DNA of 64,000 nucleotides from Burkholderia cenocepacia (GCF_900446215.1 NZ_UAQZ01000012.1:186001-250000), one strand, 5' to 3'. Positions 1-9,170 are shown, numbered from the stretch's first letter. Translations and numbers: made by a program. Notes: generated by a model from the letters alone, not told the origin.

Positions 1-393
1 AGCACGCTCGGCATCCTCACCGCGGCCGGCGTGCCGATCCTGCGCGCGTTGCAGGCGGCCGGCGAGACGCTGTCGAACCGCGCGATGCGCGCGAACATCG
101 ACGATGCGATCGTGCGCGTGCGCGAAGGCTCCGCGCTGTCGCGCGCGCTGAACAACGTGAAGACGTTTCCGCCGGTGCTGGTGCACTTGATCCGGTCGGG
201 CGAAGCGACGGGCGACGTGACGACGATGCTGGACCGCGCGGCCGAAGGCGAAGCGCGCGAGCTGGAGCGCCGCACGATGTTCCTGACGAGCCTGCTGGAG
301 CCGCTGCTGATCCTCGCGATGGGCGGCATCGTGCTGGTGATCGTGCTGGCCGTGATGCTGCCGATCATCGAGCTGAACAACATGGTGCAGTGA
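1..393 (+). CDS. gspF: Type II secretion inner-membrane protein GspF, C-terminal part (gene begins before the window)
   Basis: Polytopic inner-membrane platform protein of the type II secretion system, which links the cytoplasmic ATPase GspE to the pseudopilus. The frame is open from base 1 and gives the last 130 residues. It shows the second T2SSF domain (start GVPILRALQAAGETL, the SALSRAL segment, VHLIRSGEATGDV) and a final hydrophobic helix followed by the ending ELNNMVQ, typical of GspF/PilC proteins. It lies upstream of gspG-N, so gspD and gspE are expected just outside the window. The family and the truncation by the window edge are clear. Confidence 0.93.
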   Translation, partial: STLGILTAAGVPILRALQAAGETLSNRAMRANIDDAIVRVREGSALSRALNNVKTFPPVLVHLIRSGEATGDVTTMLDRAAEGEARELERRTMFLTSLLEPLLILAMGGIVLVIVLAVMLPIIELNNMVQ

Positions 394-424
394 CGCTGCG
401 GCCCGTTTGCCGGGCCGCCATCGT

Positions 425-835
425 TCAGCGCATGTAGATCGCGGGGGACGGCGTGTTCGCCGGGAGCTGGATTTCGGCGCGGGCGCCGTTGCGGTCGATG
501 ATGATCGAGCGCGGGCGGACTTCGGCGAGCTTCGCGCCGGACGTGACGTCCGCGCCGAGCGACACGGCGCGCGGCGGTTCGCCGCCGACGCCGACGATCG
601 CGGCGCCGCCGTGGTCGAGCGCGAGAATGCCGAACAGGTGGATGTCCTGGACGGGACTCTTGTCGAGCTGGCCGCCGAAGAGCGCCGCGGCGTCCTCGGT
701 GCGGATCGGCAGCCGCGCGGCGGCGGCGGGCAGCGGCGCTTCGCGGGCCGACAGCGTGACGACCCAGTAGGTGGCCGTCGCGCACAAACCCGCGAAGAGG
801 GCGAGGGAAAGGATCCGGATCGAGAGCGCGTTCAT
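425..835 (-). CDS. gspC: Type II secretion protein GspC, short form, inverted in the operon
   Basis: GspC spans the inner membrane and contacts the secretin GspD in the periplasm. This protein has 136 residues: a short cytoplasmic start, one membrane helix (about residues 8-27) and a periplasmic homology-region domain (about 55-125, LFGILALDHGGAAIVGVGG). It has no C-terminal PDZ or coiled-coil region, so it is about half the length of enterobacterial GspC. It is transcribed opposite to the neighbouring gsp genes, sitting between gspF and gspG, an arrangement known from Burkholderia. Assignment rests on the fold pattern and position; the short length makes it slightly less certain than the pseudopilins. 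Confidence 0.82.
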   Translation of the reverse strand: MNALSIRILSLALFAGLCATATYWVVTLSAREAPLPAAAARLPIRTEDAAALFGGQLDKSPVQDIHLFGILALDHGGAAIVGVGGEPPRAVSLGADVTSGAKLAEVRPRSIIIDRNGARAEIQLPANTPSPAIYMR

Positions 836-842
836 GCGCGCT

Positions 843-905
843 ATTGTACGGATGTATGTGAAATTTGCGTTGAGTGAAAGCCCTCGGCGATGCGCGCCTT
901 ACAAT
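843..905. promoter_or_regulatory. Divergent promoter region between gspC and gspG
   Basis: The gap between the divergent gspC and gspG genes holds a TACAAT hexamer on each strand (843-848 read on the minus strand, 900-905 on the plus strand), both good minus-10 matches pointing outward to gspC and gspG. Convincing minus-35 boxes were not found. Inference only. Confidence 0.35.
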
Positions 906-1010
906 GCGTGCTCCGCGCCCGCCGGTCCGGAAGGTTGCCGTCAGGCAATCGTCCGGTGCGCCGGGTGCGTCACTCAATCGACGACATTTTTTGGAAAGAG
1001 GTAGTCAGTC

Positions 1011-1463
1011 ATGCAAACGTGGATCACTCGCCGCAACGCGGCCGTGCGTCGTCAGCGCGGTTTCACGCTGATCGAGATCATGGTGGTGGTCGCGATCCTC
1101 GGGATCCTGGCGGCGCTGATCGTGCCGAAGATCATGAGCCGCCCGGACGAGGCGCGCCGCATCGCCGCGAAGCAGGACATCGGCACGATCATGCAGGCGC
1201 TCAAGCTGTATCGTCTCGACAACGGCCGCTATCCGACCCAGGAGCAGGGCCTGAACGCGCTGATCCAGAAGCCGACCAACGATCCGATCCCGAACAACTG
1301 GAAGGACGGCGGCTATCTCGAGCGCCTGCCGAACGATCCGTGGGGCAACGGGTACAAGTACCTGAACCCGGGCGTGCACGGCGAGATCGACGTGTTCAGC
1401 TACGGCGCCGACGGCAAGGAAGGCGGCGAAAGCAACGACTCCGACATCGGCTCGTGGCAATAA
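1011..1463 (+). CDS. gspG: Type II secretion major pseudopilin GspG
   Basis: Main subunit of the periplasmic pseudopilus that pushes substrates through the secretin. The 150-residue protein has a short basic leader, the prepilin peptidase site [18 protein letters not shown] (cleavage after G, Glu at position +5 of the mature protein), then the hydrophobic helix and the GspG globular domain with [11 protein letters not shown] and NDPWGNGY, the region that in this family forms the calcium-binding loop. An AAAGAGG ribosome site precedes the start. It opens the gspGHIJKLMN run and is the most recognisable gene of the set. Confidence 0.97.
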   Translation: MQTWITRRNAAVRRQRGFTLIEIMVVVAILGILAALIVPKIMSRPDEARRIAAKQDIGTIMQALKLYRLDNGRYPTQEQGLNALIQKPTNDPIPNNWKDGGYLERLPNDPWGNGYKYLNPGVHGEIDVFSYGADGKEGGESNDSDIGSWQ

Positions 1464-1598
1464 GCCGGCGCTGATCGCCCCGACGCTTCATTCCCGTTCT
1501 TCATGCTCGCCATTCGCACGACCTCCCGCTGCGGCCGCGATTGCCGTGTGCGTCGCGGTGCGGTGCCGTCCGCACCGGCAGGTGCCGATGGCGGCTCG

Positions 1599-2072
1599 AT
1601 GAAGCACCGCGCGGCGCGGCGTCGCGCGCGCGGTTTCACGCTGCTCGAAATGCTGGTCGTGCTGGTGATCGCGGGGCTGCTCGTGTCGCTCGCGTCGCTG
1701 TCGCTGACGCGCAATCCGCGCACCGACCTGCGCGAGGAAGCGCAGCGTATCGCGCTGCTGTTCGAGACAGCCGGCGACGAAGCGCAGGTGCGCGCGCGGC
1801 CGATCGCGTGGCAGCCGACCGCGCACGGTTTCCAGTTCGACGTGAGCTCGCCCGACGGCTGGCGCACGCTGCGCGACGACCTGCTGCGCCCGCGCGACTG
1901 GGATGGCGGCGTCACCGGCGCGGACATCGATTACCCGGGGTCGGATACGCGCGCGAGCCGAGTCGTGTTCGGCACCGAGAGCATCGACACGCCGGTGCGC
2001 GTGACGCTGCATTCGGCCGCCGGCAGCGCGACGATCGTCGGCACCGGCAACGGCCGCTACGAGGTGCAATGA
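1599..2072 (+). CDS. gspH: Type II secretion minor pseudopilin GspH
   Basis: Minor pseudopilin of the secretion pseudopilus. I start it at the ATG that gives MKHRAARRRARG/FTLLEML, a canonical short basic prepilin leader with peptidase cleavage after Gly and Glu at +5; a longer in-frame start at 1503 would place about 32 extra residues before the leader, which does not fit the family. The product is 157 residues, with the N-terminal helix and a beta-rich GspH/FimT domain. Its TGA overlaps the ATG of gspI, showing translational coupling. Confidence 0.92.
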   Translation: MKHRAARRRARGFTLLEMLVVLVIAGLLVSLASLSLTRNPRTDLREEAQRIALLFETAGDEAQVRARPIAWQPTAHGFQFDVSSPDGWRTLRDDLLRPRDWDGGVTGADIDYPGSDTRASRVVFGTESIDTPVRVTLHSAAGSATIVGTGNGRYEVQ

Positions 2073-2476
2073 CGATGCGTCGTCGCCTGCCCTTCCCCGT
2101 TTCTTCATCCCGCGGCTTCACGATGATCGAGGTGCTGGTCGCGCTCGCGATCATCGCGGTCGCGCTCGCCGCGTCGATCCGTGCGGTCGGCACGATGGCG
2201 ACCAATGCGTCCGACCTGCATCGCCGGCTGCTCGCCGGCTGGAGCGCCGACAACGCGCTCGCGCAGCTGCGGCTCACGCATGCGTGGCCGGAAGTCGGCG
2301 AGCAGAGTTTCGACTGCTCGCAAGGCAACGTGCAGCTGGTCTGCACGCAGCGCGTGAGCACCACGCCGAATCCGGTGTTCCGGCGCGTGCGGATTTCGGT
2401 GAGCATGCCCGGCCGCGCCGGCGTGCTCGCGCAGATGGTGACGGTGGTCGCGAATGAAACCAGCCGTCCGCTCTGA
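2069..2476 (+). CDS. gspI: Type II secretion minor pseudopilin GspI
   Basis: Minor pseudopilin thought to sit at the pseudopilus tip with GspJ and GspK. 135 residues; the leader SSSRG is followed by FTMIEVLVALAIIAVALAAS with Glu at +5. The start is the ATG overlapping the gspH stop by 4 bases. A C-terminal small domain contains VQLVCTQRV. It overlaps the start of gspJ by 23 bases. Order, size and prepilin motif all agree with GspI. Confidence 0.93.
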   Translation: MTMRRRLPFPVSSSRGFTMIEVLVALAIIAVALAASIRAVGTMATNASDLHRRLLAGWSADNALAQLRLTHAWPEVGEQSFDCSQGNVQLVCTQRVSTTPNPVFRRVRISVSMPGRAGVLAQMVTVVANETSRPL

Positions 2477-3155
2477 CGCGCCGATGCGCCGCCCGTCCGC
2501 CCGCCCGGCCCGCCTCGGCGCCCGCGGCTTCACGCTGATCGAGCTGATGATCGCGATCGCGATCCTCGCGGTGGTCGCGATCCTCGCGTGGCGCGGGCTC
2601 GACCAGATCATGCGCGGTCGCGACAAGGTCGCGGCCGCGATGGAAGACGAGCGCGTGTTCGCGCAGATGTTCGACCAGATGCGCATCGACGCGCGGCTCG
2701 CCGCGACCGACGACGAAGCCGGCCAGCCGGCGATCGGCGTCGCCGGCAATACGCTGCAGATCGTGCGCGAACTCGACGTGCCGGGCGTCGCGCCGCGGCT
2801 GCAGGTGGTTCGCTACCGGATCGCCGGCGGGCGCGTCGTGCGCTATGCGTCGCCGCCGATCGACGACACGAACCGGCTGCGCACCATGCTGAAGGACAGC
2901 AGCGTCGAAGGCTGGAGCTGGGTCGCGCTGATGGGCGGCGTCGGCGCGATCGACGCGAAGCTGTACGTGCCGCGCGTGGGCTGGACCACCAACCTGCAGA
3001 CGGCCGACGAAGCGCTCGCGCAGAACAACGACGCGCTCAAGGTGCCGCAGATCGGCAACGCGCCGCCGGCGCGCGCGGTGACCGGGCTGCAGGTCAGCAT
3101 CGGCGCGACGTCGCTGCGCGTGCCGGTCACGCGCATCTTCCTCGTCGGGGAATGA
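2454..3155 (+). CDS. gspJ: Type II secretion minor pseudopilin GspJ
   Basis: Pseudopilus tip component. 233 residues, with a long basic leader ending ARG before FTLIELMIAIAILAVVAI (Glu at +5). The globular part carries the usual GspJ pattern (AWRGLDQIMRGRDKV, then a beta domain with LRMMLKDSS-like LRTMLKDSSVEGW). The leader of about 25 residues is longer than in the sibling pseudopilins; an internal Met at residue 11 could be the true start. Its stop overlaps the gspK ATG by 4 bases. Confidence 0.93.
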   Translation: MKPAVRSDAPMRRPSARPARLGARGFTLIELMIAIAILAVVAILAWRGLDQIMRGRDKVAAAMEDERVFAQMFDQMRIDARLAATDDEAGQPAIGVAGNTLQIVRELDVPGVAPRLQVVRYRIAGGRVVRYASPPIDDTNRLRTMLKDSSVEGWSWVALMGGVGAIDAKLYVPRVGWTTNLQTADEALAQNNDALKVPQIGNAPPARAVTGLQVSIGATSLRVPVTRIFLVGE

Positions 3156-4267
3156 CGATGCGTGCGCGCCCACTCCACCGAATGCCTGCCCGCCGCCAGC
3201 GCGGCGCCGCGATCATCACCGCGCTGCTCGTGGTCGCGCTGTCGGCGATCCTCGTGTCGGGGATGCTGTGGCGCCAGCAGGTGCAGATCCGCCGGATCGA
3301 GAACCAGCGCGTGATCGCGCAGGCGGAGTGGGTCGCGCGCGGCGCGCTCGACTGGACCCGGATGATCCTGCGCTCCGAAGGCGATACGGCGCCCGGCATC
3401 ACGTATCTCGGCGGGATCTGGGGCGTGCCGATCGCGAAGACCAAGCTGTCGGATTTCCTCGGCCGCATCGGCGCGCCCAACGACACCGACGCCGAAGACA
3501 CCTACCTGTCCGGCTCGATCGAGGACGCGCAGGCGAAGTTCAACCTGCGCAACCTCGTGTCGTCGCCGGCGCCCGGCGTGCTGCAACTGAACGTCACGCA
3601 GATGCAGGCGTTCCAGCGCCTGCTGACGACGCTTGGCTACGACAGCGCGTTCGCGAAGCGCATCGCGCTGCAGGTGCGCGCGGGCCTGCTGCATTCGGCC
3701 ACGCGGTTCCAGATGCCGAACCTGCCCGGCGGCGGCGGCACCGCGGCAAACGCCGCGACCGCGCCGGTGACGAGCGGCGACATGCAGGGCAGCGGCTTCA
3801 CCGACGATCCCGGGATGGCCGGCGGCGACCGCGGGCCCGCGCCGCTGATGATGACGCGCGTCGACAGCCTGCTCGACGTCGACGGCGTGACGCCCGAGAT
3901 GGTCGCGCGGCTGCGCCCGTTCGTCACCGTGCTGCCGACTACCACGCCCGTGAACATGAACACCGCGCCGGCCGAAGTGATCGCGGCGCTGATACCGGGG
4001 ATGAGCGTGTCGTCTGCGCAGGCGCTCGTGTCGCGCCGCGAGACGGTGTTTTTCCGGAACGTCGGCGACGTGCAGCTCGCGCTGCGCGGCGCCGGCGCGC
4101 CGCCGAACGTGACGATCGACTCGAGCCTCGTCGACGTCAATTCGAGCTATTTCATCGTGCATGGCCGGATCCAGCACGAACGCGCGGAGGTCGACCGCAC
4201 CTCGCTCGTGTATCGTGATCCGACCACGCACTCGACGCGGGTCGTGCGCATCCGCGACCAGCTATAA
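3152..4267 (+). CDS. gspK: Type II secretion minor pseudopilin GspK
   Basis: The large tip pseudopilin, 371 residues. After the leader RRQRG comes AAIITALLVVALSAILVSG; the Glu at +5 found in the other pseudopilins is absent, as is usual for GspK. A large alpha-helical domain follows and ends with a helix-hairpin-helix-like segment (VNMNTAPAEVIAALIPGMS). The start is the ATG overlapping the gspJ stop. The next gene, gspL, begins 26 bases later with its own ribosome site (GGGAGAGGAG). Confidence 0.95.
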   Translation: MTMRARPLHRMPARRQRGAAIITALLVVALSAILVSGMLWRQQVQIRRIENQRVIAQAEWVARGALDWTRMILRSEGDTAPGITYLGGIWGVPIAKTKLSDFLGRIGAPNDTDAEDTYLSGSIEDAQAKFNLRNLVSSPAPGVLQLNVTQMQAFQRLLTTLGYDSAFAKRIALQVRAGLLHSATRFQMPNLPGGGGTAANAATAPVTSGDMQGSGFTDDPGMAGGDRGPAPLMMTRVDSLLDVDGVTPEMVARLRPFVTVLPTTTPVNMNTAPAEVIAALIPGMSVSSAQALVSRRETVFFRNVGDVQLALRGAGAPPNVTIDSSLVDVNSSYFIVHGRIQHERAEVDRTSLVYRDPTTHSTRVVRIRDQL

Positions 4268-4293
4268 CGACGCCAATCGGGAGAGGAGCTCTT

Positions 4294-5557
4294 GTGAGCA
4301 CGTTGATTGTTTCTTTGCCGCCGCGCGAGCCTGCCGTGCCGTTGCAGGAATGGCAGTGGCCCGAGCTGCCGTTCACGCTCGTCGACAAGGCCGGCCAGGT
4401 GCAGCGCGCGGGCCGCGCCGCGCTCGCGCTGCTGCCGCGCGCGAACGCGACGGTGCTGATCGTCGCCGCGCGCGACGTGCTGCTGCTGGCCGCGACCGTG
4501 CCGCCGCTGAAGGGGCCGAAGCTGCGCCAGGCGCTGCCCAACATCGTCGAGGATCAGCTGATCCAGGACCCGCTCGGCTGCCACATCGCGCTCGATCCGG
4601 CCGCGCTGCCCGACGGGCGCCGCGTGCTGGCCGTCGTCGATCGCGCGTGGTTCCGCACGATCTGCGACGCGTTCACCGCGGCCGGTCACCGGCACCTGAG
4701 CGCGGTCCCCGCGACCCGCTGCCTGCCGGCGCCGCGCGCGTCGGCCCACGCGGCCTCCGCCGTGCCGGCCGACGGCGAGGCGACCGACGCCGCCGCGCTC
4801 GTCGCGGACGTCACCGAGCCGCCTGCCCGCCCGGCGACCGTCGCCGCGGTGCTCGGGCTCGCGACGGCGGTCGAACCGGTGCTCGTCGAAGCCGGCGCGC
4901 TGCCGGCGGCGGCCAGTGCGCCGCGCCTCGAGCTGGCGGTCGCGCGCGGAGCCGCGGCTCGCGTCGGTCGGCCGCACCGACGCGCCGCTGCTGCCGGGCG
5001 CCGCGCCGCTGTCGTTCGACACGTTCGCGCGCCGGGCGCTGACCGAGCCATTCGATCTGTGCCAGTTCGAGTTCGAGTCGCAGCCGTGGCGCTTCGACCG
5101 CGCGACGGTGAAGCGCCTGCGCGTGCCGATCGCGCTGGCCGCGGCGACGCTCGGCGTCGCGGTGATCGGGATGAACCTGCACTGGTGGAAGCTGTCGCGT
5201 GAGCGCGACGCGCTGTCCGCGCAGATCACCGAGACGCTCTTGTCCGCGTTCCCGAAGACGACCACCGTGCTCGATCCGCCCGCGCAGATGCAGCGCCAGC
5301 TCGACCAGCTTCGGCTCGCGGCCGGCGAGCTGTCGCCGAACGATTTCCTCGCGTTGTCGAGCGGCTTGTCGCGTTCGATGGGCGCGCTGCCGCTGAACGG
5401 CATCGCGTCGCTCGACTATCACGACCGGCGGCTCGACGTCGGCTTCAAGCCGGAGGTCAAGGTCGATCCCGATTTCACGCAGCGCCTCGCGCGTAACGGA
5501 CTGTCCGGCGAAGTCGACAGCAACACGGGCAAATGGACGATCCGGAGCCGCTCATGA
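4294..5557 (+). pseudogene. gspL: Type II secretion protein GspL, split by a frameshift
   Basis: GspL couples the ATPase GspE to the membrane platform. The first part (4294 to about 4948, frame 1) gives the cytoplasmic actin-like domain: MSTLIVSLPPREPAV, QWPELPFTLVD and LRQALPNIVEDQLIQDP. The second part (from about 4949 in frame 2 to 5557) gives EPRLASVGRTDAPLLPG, the membrane helix ending NLHWWKL and the periplasmic ferredoxin-like domain. Neither frame alone encodes a whole protein: frame 1 runs on as Arg/Ala-rich nonsense to 5202. The break lies near GCGCGCGGAGCCGCGG (4942-4956), equal to one inserted or two lost bases. It may be a real mutation or a sequencing error in a GC run. The C-terminal part overlaps gspM by 4 bases. 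Confidence 0.85.
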
Positions 5558-6060
5558 AAACCGAACAACTGAACCAGACGCTGGCCCAGTTCTGGGGCGA
5601 GCGCACGCCGCGCGAGAAGACGCTGCTCGGCTGGGGCGGCGCCGTGCTGGCGGTCGCGATCGCGTATTCGGTGCTGTGGTCGCCCGCGCAGGAAGGCCGT
5701 GCGCGGATCCAGCGCGAGCTGCCGACGATGCGTCACGAACTCGCGCAGATGACCGCGCAGGCGAACGAGGCGAAGTCGCTGGCCGCCGCCGCGCAAGGCG
5801 TCGCGCCGACCGGCCTCGCGCTGAAGGATGCGCTGACCGCGTCGCTGTCCGATCACGGGCTGCAGGGCGCGCAGGTGCAGATCGTCGGCAACGGCGTGCA
5901 GATCCAGATGAAGAACGTGTCGTTCCCGGCATGGACCCAGTGGCTCGACGATGCGCGCCGGCAGTTCAAGGTGCAGGTCGGCGAGGCGCATGCGACGGCG
6001 CTGAAGGAAGACGGCCAGGTGGACCTGACGGCCGTGATGCAACCTTCCGTCCAGAAATAG
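5554..6060 (+). CDS. gspM: Type II secretion protein GspM
   Basis: Inner-membrane partner of GspL. I chose the ATG that overlaps the gspL stop (ATGA) and yields MKTEQLNQTLAQFWGERTPR, 168 residues, over an earlier in-frame ATG at 5533. A short cytoplasmic part is followed by one membrane helix (about residues 27-46, GGAVLAVAIAYSVLW), a helical linker rich in Gln and Ala, and a small periplasmic domain. WGERTPREKTLL is the usual GspM N-terminal pattern. It abuts gspN directly (TAG then ATG). Confidence 0.92.
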   Translation: MKTEQLNQTLAQFWGERTPREKTLLGWGGAVLAVAIAYSVLWSPAQEGRARIQRELPTMRHELAQMTAQANEAKSLAAAAQGVAPTGLALKDALTASLSDHGLQGAQVQIVGNGVQIQMKNVSFPAWTQWLDDARRQFKVQVGEAHATALKEDGQVDLTAVMQPSVQK

Positions 6061-6885
6061 ATGACGGCAGTGGATGACGCGAACGAAGGCCGGCCGATGC
6101 GGCCGTGGGTGAGACGGCTCGTCGCCGTGTTGCCGTGGGTGCTGGCAGGCGGCCTGGCGACGGCGGTGACGCTCGTCGCGCTCGCGCCGGCCGCGTGGAT
6201 CGCGCCGCAGTTCGCGCGGGCGACCGGCGGCCACGTGAATCTCGTCGATCCGGACGGGTCGCTGTGGCACGGCTCGGGCACGCTGATGCTCGCGCCAGGC
6301 GCGGACCAGAGCGCGGCGACGCTGCTGCCGGGCCGGGTCGAATGGACCACGCGCTTCTGGCCGCTGCTGACCGGGCGCGTGCAGATGCGCATGCGGCAGA
6401 CGGAAGCGATGCCCGACGCGGTCACGCTCGATGCGACGTGGCGCGGCGCGGTGCTGTCGGCGGGCACGATGGCCGTGCCTGCGTCGCTGCTCACGGGGCT
6501 CGGCACGCCGTTCAACACGCTCGACCTGCAGGGCGACGTGCGGCTCGGCTGGAGCGACTGGCGGCTGATCGGCAACAACGCGTTCGGCCAGCTGACGGTG
6601 ACGATCGATTCGATGAGTTCGCGCGTGTCGCGCGTGAAGCCGCTCGGTTCGTACCGCGCGGTATTGCAGGCGAAGGGCGCGGGCGCCGATCTCGACCTGT
6701 CGACGACGCAGGGCCCGCTGTTCCTCGACGGGCACGGCAGCTTCGGCCCCGGCCAGGGATCGTTCCGCGGCACCGCGCACGCGGCGCCCGAGCAACAGGC
6801 GAACCTCGCCGGGCTGCTGAACCTGCTCGGCCACCCGATCGGCAACAACCAGGTGTCGTTGATCTTCGGCGACGCGCAGCGCTGA
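6061..6885 (+). CDS. gspN: Type II secretion protein GspN
   Basis: Last gene of the gsp run; GspN is an accessory protein found in some type II systems. 274 residues, with one membrane helix near residues 23-45 and a periplasmic beta-rich domain (DGSLWHGSGTLML, VEWTTRFWPLLTG, FNTLDLQGDVRLGW), typical of the GspN family. It starts immediately after the gspM stop and ends 25 bases from the convergent efflux gene. The exact role of GspN is not settled in the family. Confidence 0.9.
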   Translation: MTAVDDANEGRPMRPWVRRLVAVLPWVLAGGLATAVTLVALAPAAWIAPQFARATGGHVNLVDPDGSLWHGSGTLMLAPGADQSAATLLPGRVEWTTRFWPLLTGRVQMRMRQTEAMPDAVTLDATWRGAVLSAGTMAVPASLLTGLGTPFNTLDLQGDVRLGWSDWRLIGNNAFGQLTVTIDSMSSRVSRVKPLGSYRAVLQAKGAGADLDLSTTQGPLFLDGHGSFGPGQGSFRGTAHAAPEQQANLAGLLNLLGHPIGNNQVSLIFGDAQR

Positions 6886-6910
6886 ACGCGCGCGTCGCCC
6901 GCTTTCCTTC

Positions 6911-8482
6911 CTACTTCTGCGCGAGCGGCGCGGCGACTGACGGTGCGGTGGCCGCGGGCACGGCCGCACCGGACGCCGGCAAGGGCGCCGGCGCTGCCAT
7001 GTCGCCGTTCTCGCGCGCCATCTCCGATACGTTCCAGCCGCCGCCGAGCGCCTTCACGAGCCCGACCGACGACACCATCCGCTGCCCGGCGATCGTCGCG
7101 AGCTTCTGCTGCGCGGTGAACGCGGTGGTCTGCGCGGTCAGCACGTTCAGGTACGCGACCGTGCCGGCCTTGTACTGGTTCGTGACGATCGCGAGCGCGT
7201 GCTCGGCGCTGTCGACGGCCTGCCGCTGCACGTCGATTTCCTGCGCGAGGATGCGCTGCGACGCGAGGTTGTCCTCGACGTCCTGGAACGCGGTGAGCAC
7301 CGCGAGCCGATAGGCGGCGACGTCCTGGTCGTAGGTCGCGCGCGCCGCATCGGTCTGCGCGGCGCGCAGACCCGCGTCGAACAGCGTGGCCGCGAGCTGC
7401 GGGCCGACCGTCCAGAAGCGCGCCGGCAGCGTGAACAGCTGCGACCACACCGAGCTCTGGAAGCCGCCGGTGGCCGACAGCGTGAGCGTCGGGAAGAACG
7501 CGGCGATCGCGACGCCGATCTGCTCGTTCGCGGCCGCGGCGCGGCGCTCGGCCGCCGCGATGTCGGGCCGGCGCTCGAGGATCGCGGACGGCACGTCGAC
7601 CGGCGTGATCGGCGGCTCGGCCGCGAGCGGGTTCGGCGGCAGCGAGAAGGTCGATGCCGGCTCGCCGATCAGCGTCGCGATCGCATGCTCGTATTGCGCG
7701 CGGGCGACGCCGTTGTCGATCTGCGCGGCCTGCGCGCTCTGCAGCTGCGTCTGCGCCTGGATCACGTCCGCGCGCGCGGCGACGCCCTGCGCGTACTGGT
7801 TCTGCGTGAGCTGCAGCGACCGTTGGTACGACTGCACGGTGTCGTCGAGCAGCTTCTGCAGCGCATCGGACGTGCGCAACTGGAAGTAGGTCTGCGCGAG
7901 CAGCGCCTGCTGCGACAGCCGCGCGTTCGCGAGATCGGCCGCGGCGGCCGCTTCGCCGGCGCGCTGCGCGCTGACGGTGCGGCTCACCTTGCCCCACAGG
8001 TCGGGTTCCCAGCTGGCGTCGAGGCCGACGCTGTAGCTGTTGTTGATCGACCCGGTCGACCCGCTGCCGAAATTCGACGACGAACCCGACGACAGCGACG
8101 TGCGCGGCGTCCGCGCGCGCGAGCCCGATGCGGTCAGCCCGACGGTCGGGAAATACGCGGCGCGCGCCTCGGTGACGAGCGCGCGCGCCTGCCGGTAGGC
8201 GGCCGCCGATTGCGCGATGGTCTGGTTCGACGCGTTGAGCTTGCCGATCAGCGCATCGAGCTGCGGATCGTTGTAGACCGTCCACCACGGGCCGCGGTCG
8301 GCGCGATCGGCGGGCTGCGCGACTTTCCAGCCGGCCGGCGCTTCCTTGAAGGCGGCGGGGATCGACGTGTCGGGCCGGTGATAGTCGGGCCCGACGGCGC
8401 AGCCGGCGAGCAGCACGGCCGTCGCGATGGCGACGGCGGCGCTCAGCGGGCGAACGGCGCGCGGGAGGGGGGCGTACGGCAT
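6911..8482 (-). CDS. Outer-membrane efflux lipoprotein of the NodT/OprM family
   Basis: Trimeric outer-membrane channel of tripartite drug efflux pumps. 523 residues from the start MPYAPLPRAVR; a lipoprotein signal peptide ends in the lipobox LLAGC (Cys at about residue 28) followed by AVGPDYHRP, the hallmark of this family. Two OEP repeats follow (first about 60-270, second about 290-490), with the conserved LLAQTYFQLR and ERRPDIAAAERR segments. A longer in-frame start would precede the signal peptide and is unlikely. It lies near a MarR regulator and an MFS pump and probably serves that pump. The precise substrate cannot be told. Confidence 0.93.
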   Translation of the reverse strand: MPYAPLPRAVRPLSAAVAIATAVLLAGCAVGPDYHRPDTSIPAAFKEAPAGWKVAQPADRADRGPWWTVYNDPQLDALIGKLNASNQTIAQSAAAYRQARALVTEARAAYFPTVGLTASGSRARTPRTSLSSGSSSNFGSGSTGSINNSYSVGLDASWEPDLWGKVSRTVSAQRAGEAAAAADLANARLSQQALLAQTYFQLRTSDALQKLLDDTVQSYQRSLQLTQNQYAQGVAARADVIQAQTQLQSAQAAQIDNGVARAQYEHAIATLIGEPASTFSLPPNPLAAEPPITPVDVPSAILERRPDIAAAERRAAAANEQIGVAIAAFFPTLTLSATGGFQSSVWSQLFTLPARFWTVGPQLAATLFDAGLRAAQTDAARATYDQDVAAYRLAVLTAFQDVEDNLASQRILAQEIDVQRQAVDSAEHALAIVTNQYKAGTVAYLNVLTAQTTAFTAQQKLATIAGQRMVSSVGLVKALGGGWNVSEMARENGDMAAPAPLPASGAAVPAATAPSVAAPLAQK

Positions 8483-8766
8483 GGTGGTTTTCCTGTCTGG
8501 GCGTGACGGCCGGCGAGCGGCGCCGCGCGATGCGGTCGTCATGCCGCTGGCGGACAAATGGTAACTGACGGCGGGAAAGCTGCGCAGCCCTAAGGGTACG
8601 GTGGGCGACAGCCCGAATGTGTTACCGGCGCGGCCGGCCGGTTTACCGGCCATTACGGCCGGCTTGCGGGAAAACGGGCGTGCGAACGGGCGTACGACAC
8701 CGGCCGCGCGTGACGCGGCCGGCGATCAGACAGGATCGTGCGGAGAGCGGCGGGAGCGGTGCAGCG

Positions 8767-9051
8767 TCAGTGGCAGCGCACGGGCACCGGGACGGGTTCG
8801 GCGGCGGCCCGCCATGTCGACGGCTCCGTCACGGCCGGCTGGCTCGTACGGCGGGCGCCGCCCTTCGCGTTGCGCTGCCGGCGATGATCGAACCATGCGA
8901 ACCCGAGCGCCGCGAGCGAGCCGCCAGGCACGACCAGCATCGTCACATACAGCGCGATCTTCCAGCCGCGGTGCGGCCCGGAGAACACATGATGAGCGGT
9001 ATCGGTCAGGTTGCGGCGCAGCGCGCCGGCGGCATTTTTCAGGAACAGCAT
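8767..9051 (-). CDS. Small single-helix membrane protein of unknown function
   Basis: Not a family I can name. From the ATG at 9051 (GAGG ribosome site 8-9 bases upstream) it gives 94 residues starting MLFLKNAAGALRR, a helical amphipathic start, one clear membrane helix (about residues 32-52, ALYVTMLVVPGGSLAALGF) and a basic then Pro/Val-rich tail (EPVPVPVRC). Alternative in-frame starts at 9060 and 9162 add residues without a better ribosome site. It lies between the efflux channel and marR, on the channel's strand, and may be cotranscribed with it. Confidence 0.55.
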   Translation of the reverse strand: MLFLKNAAGALRRNLTDTAHHVFSGPHRGWKIALYVTMLVVPGGSLAALGFAWFDHRRQRNAKGGARRTSQPAVTEPSTWRAAAEPVPVPVRCH

Positions 9052-9135
9052 CGCGAACATCCTCGGGTGCCCGGCAGCGCGGGCCAATCGGTCAGAACAT
9101 AGTCTCCGGCAGTGCAACATGCACGTCGTAACTGG

Positions 9136-9170
9136 TTGACTCAAATAATATTGACTAAGCAATCATTTTT
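9136..9170 (+). promoter_or_regulatory. Promoter/operator candidate upstream of marR
   Basis: AT-rich patch in a GC-rich region. TTGACT occurs twice (9136-9141 and 9151-9156), followed by TAAGCAATCATT. The TAAGCA half-site recurs in the palindrome downstream of marR at 9739-9752, so both may be bound by the MarR protein. Either TTGACT could be a minus-35 box for marR (start 9226) or, on the other strand, the patch may serve the small membrane gene. Inference from sequence only. Confidence 0.4.

Noticed and set aside
1503..1598. Upstream start for gspH
   Set aside because: It adds 32 residues ahead of a canonical prepilin leader and lacks a better ribosome site.
8629..8664. GC-rich inverted repeats between the efflux channel gene and the small membrane gene as a terminator
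   Set aside because: Stems of GGCCGG type occur by chance in this GC-rich DNA and there is no T-run.
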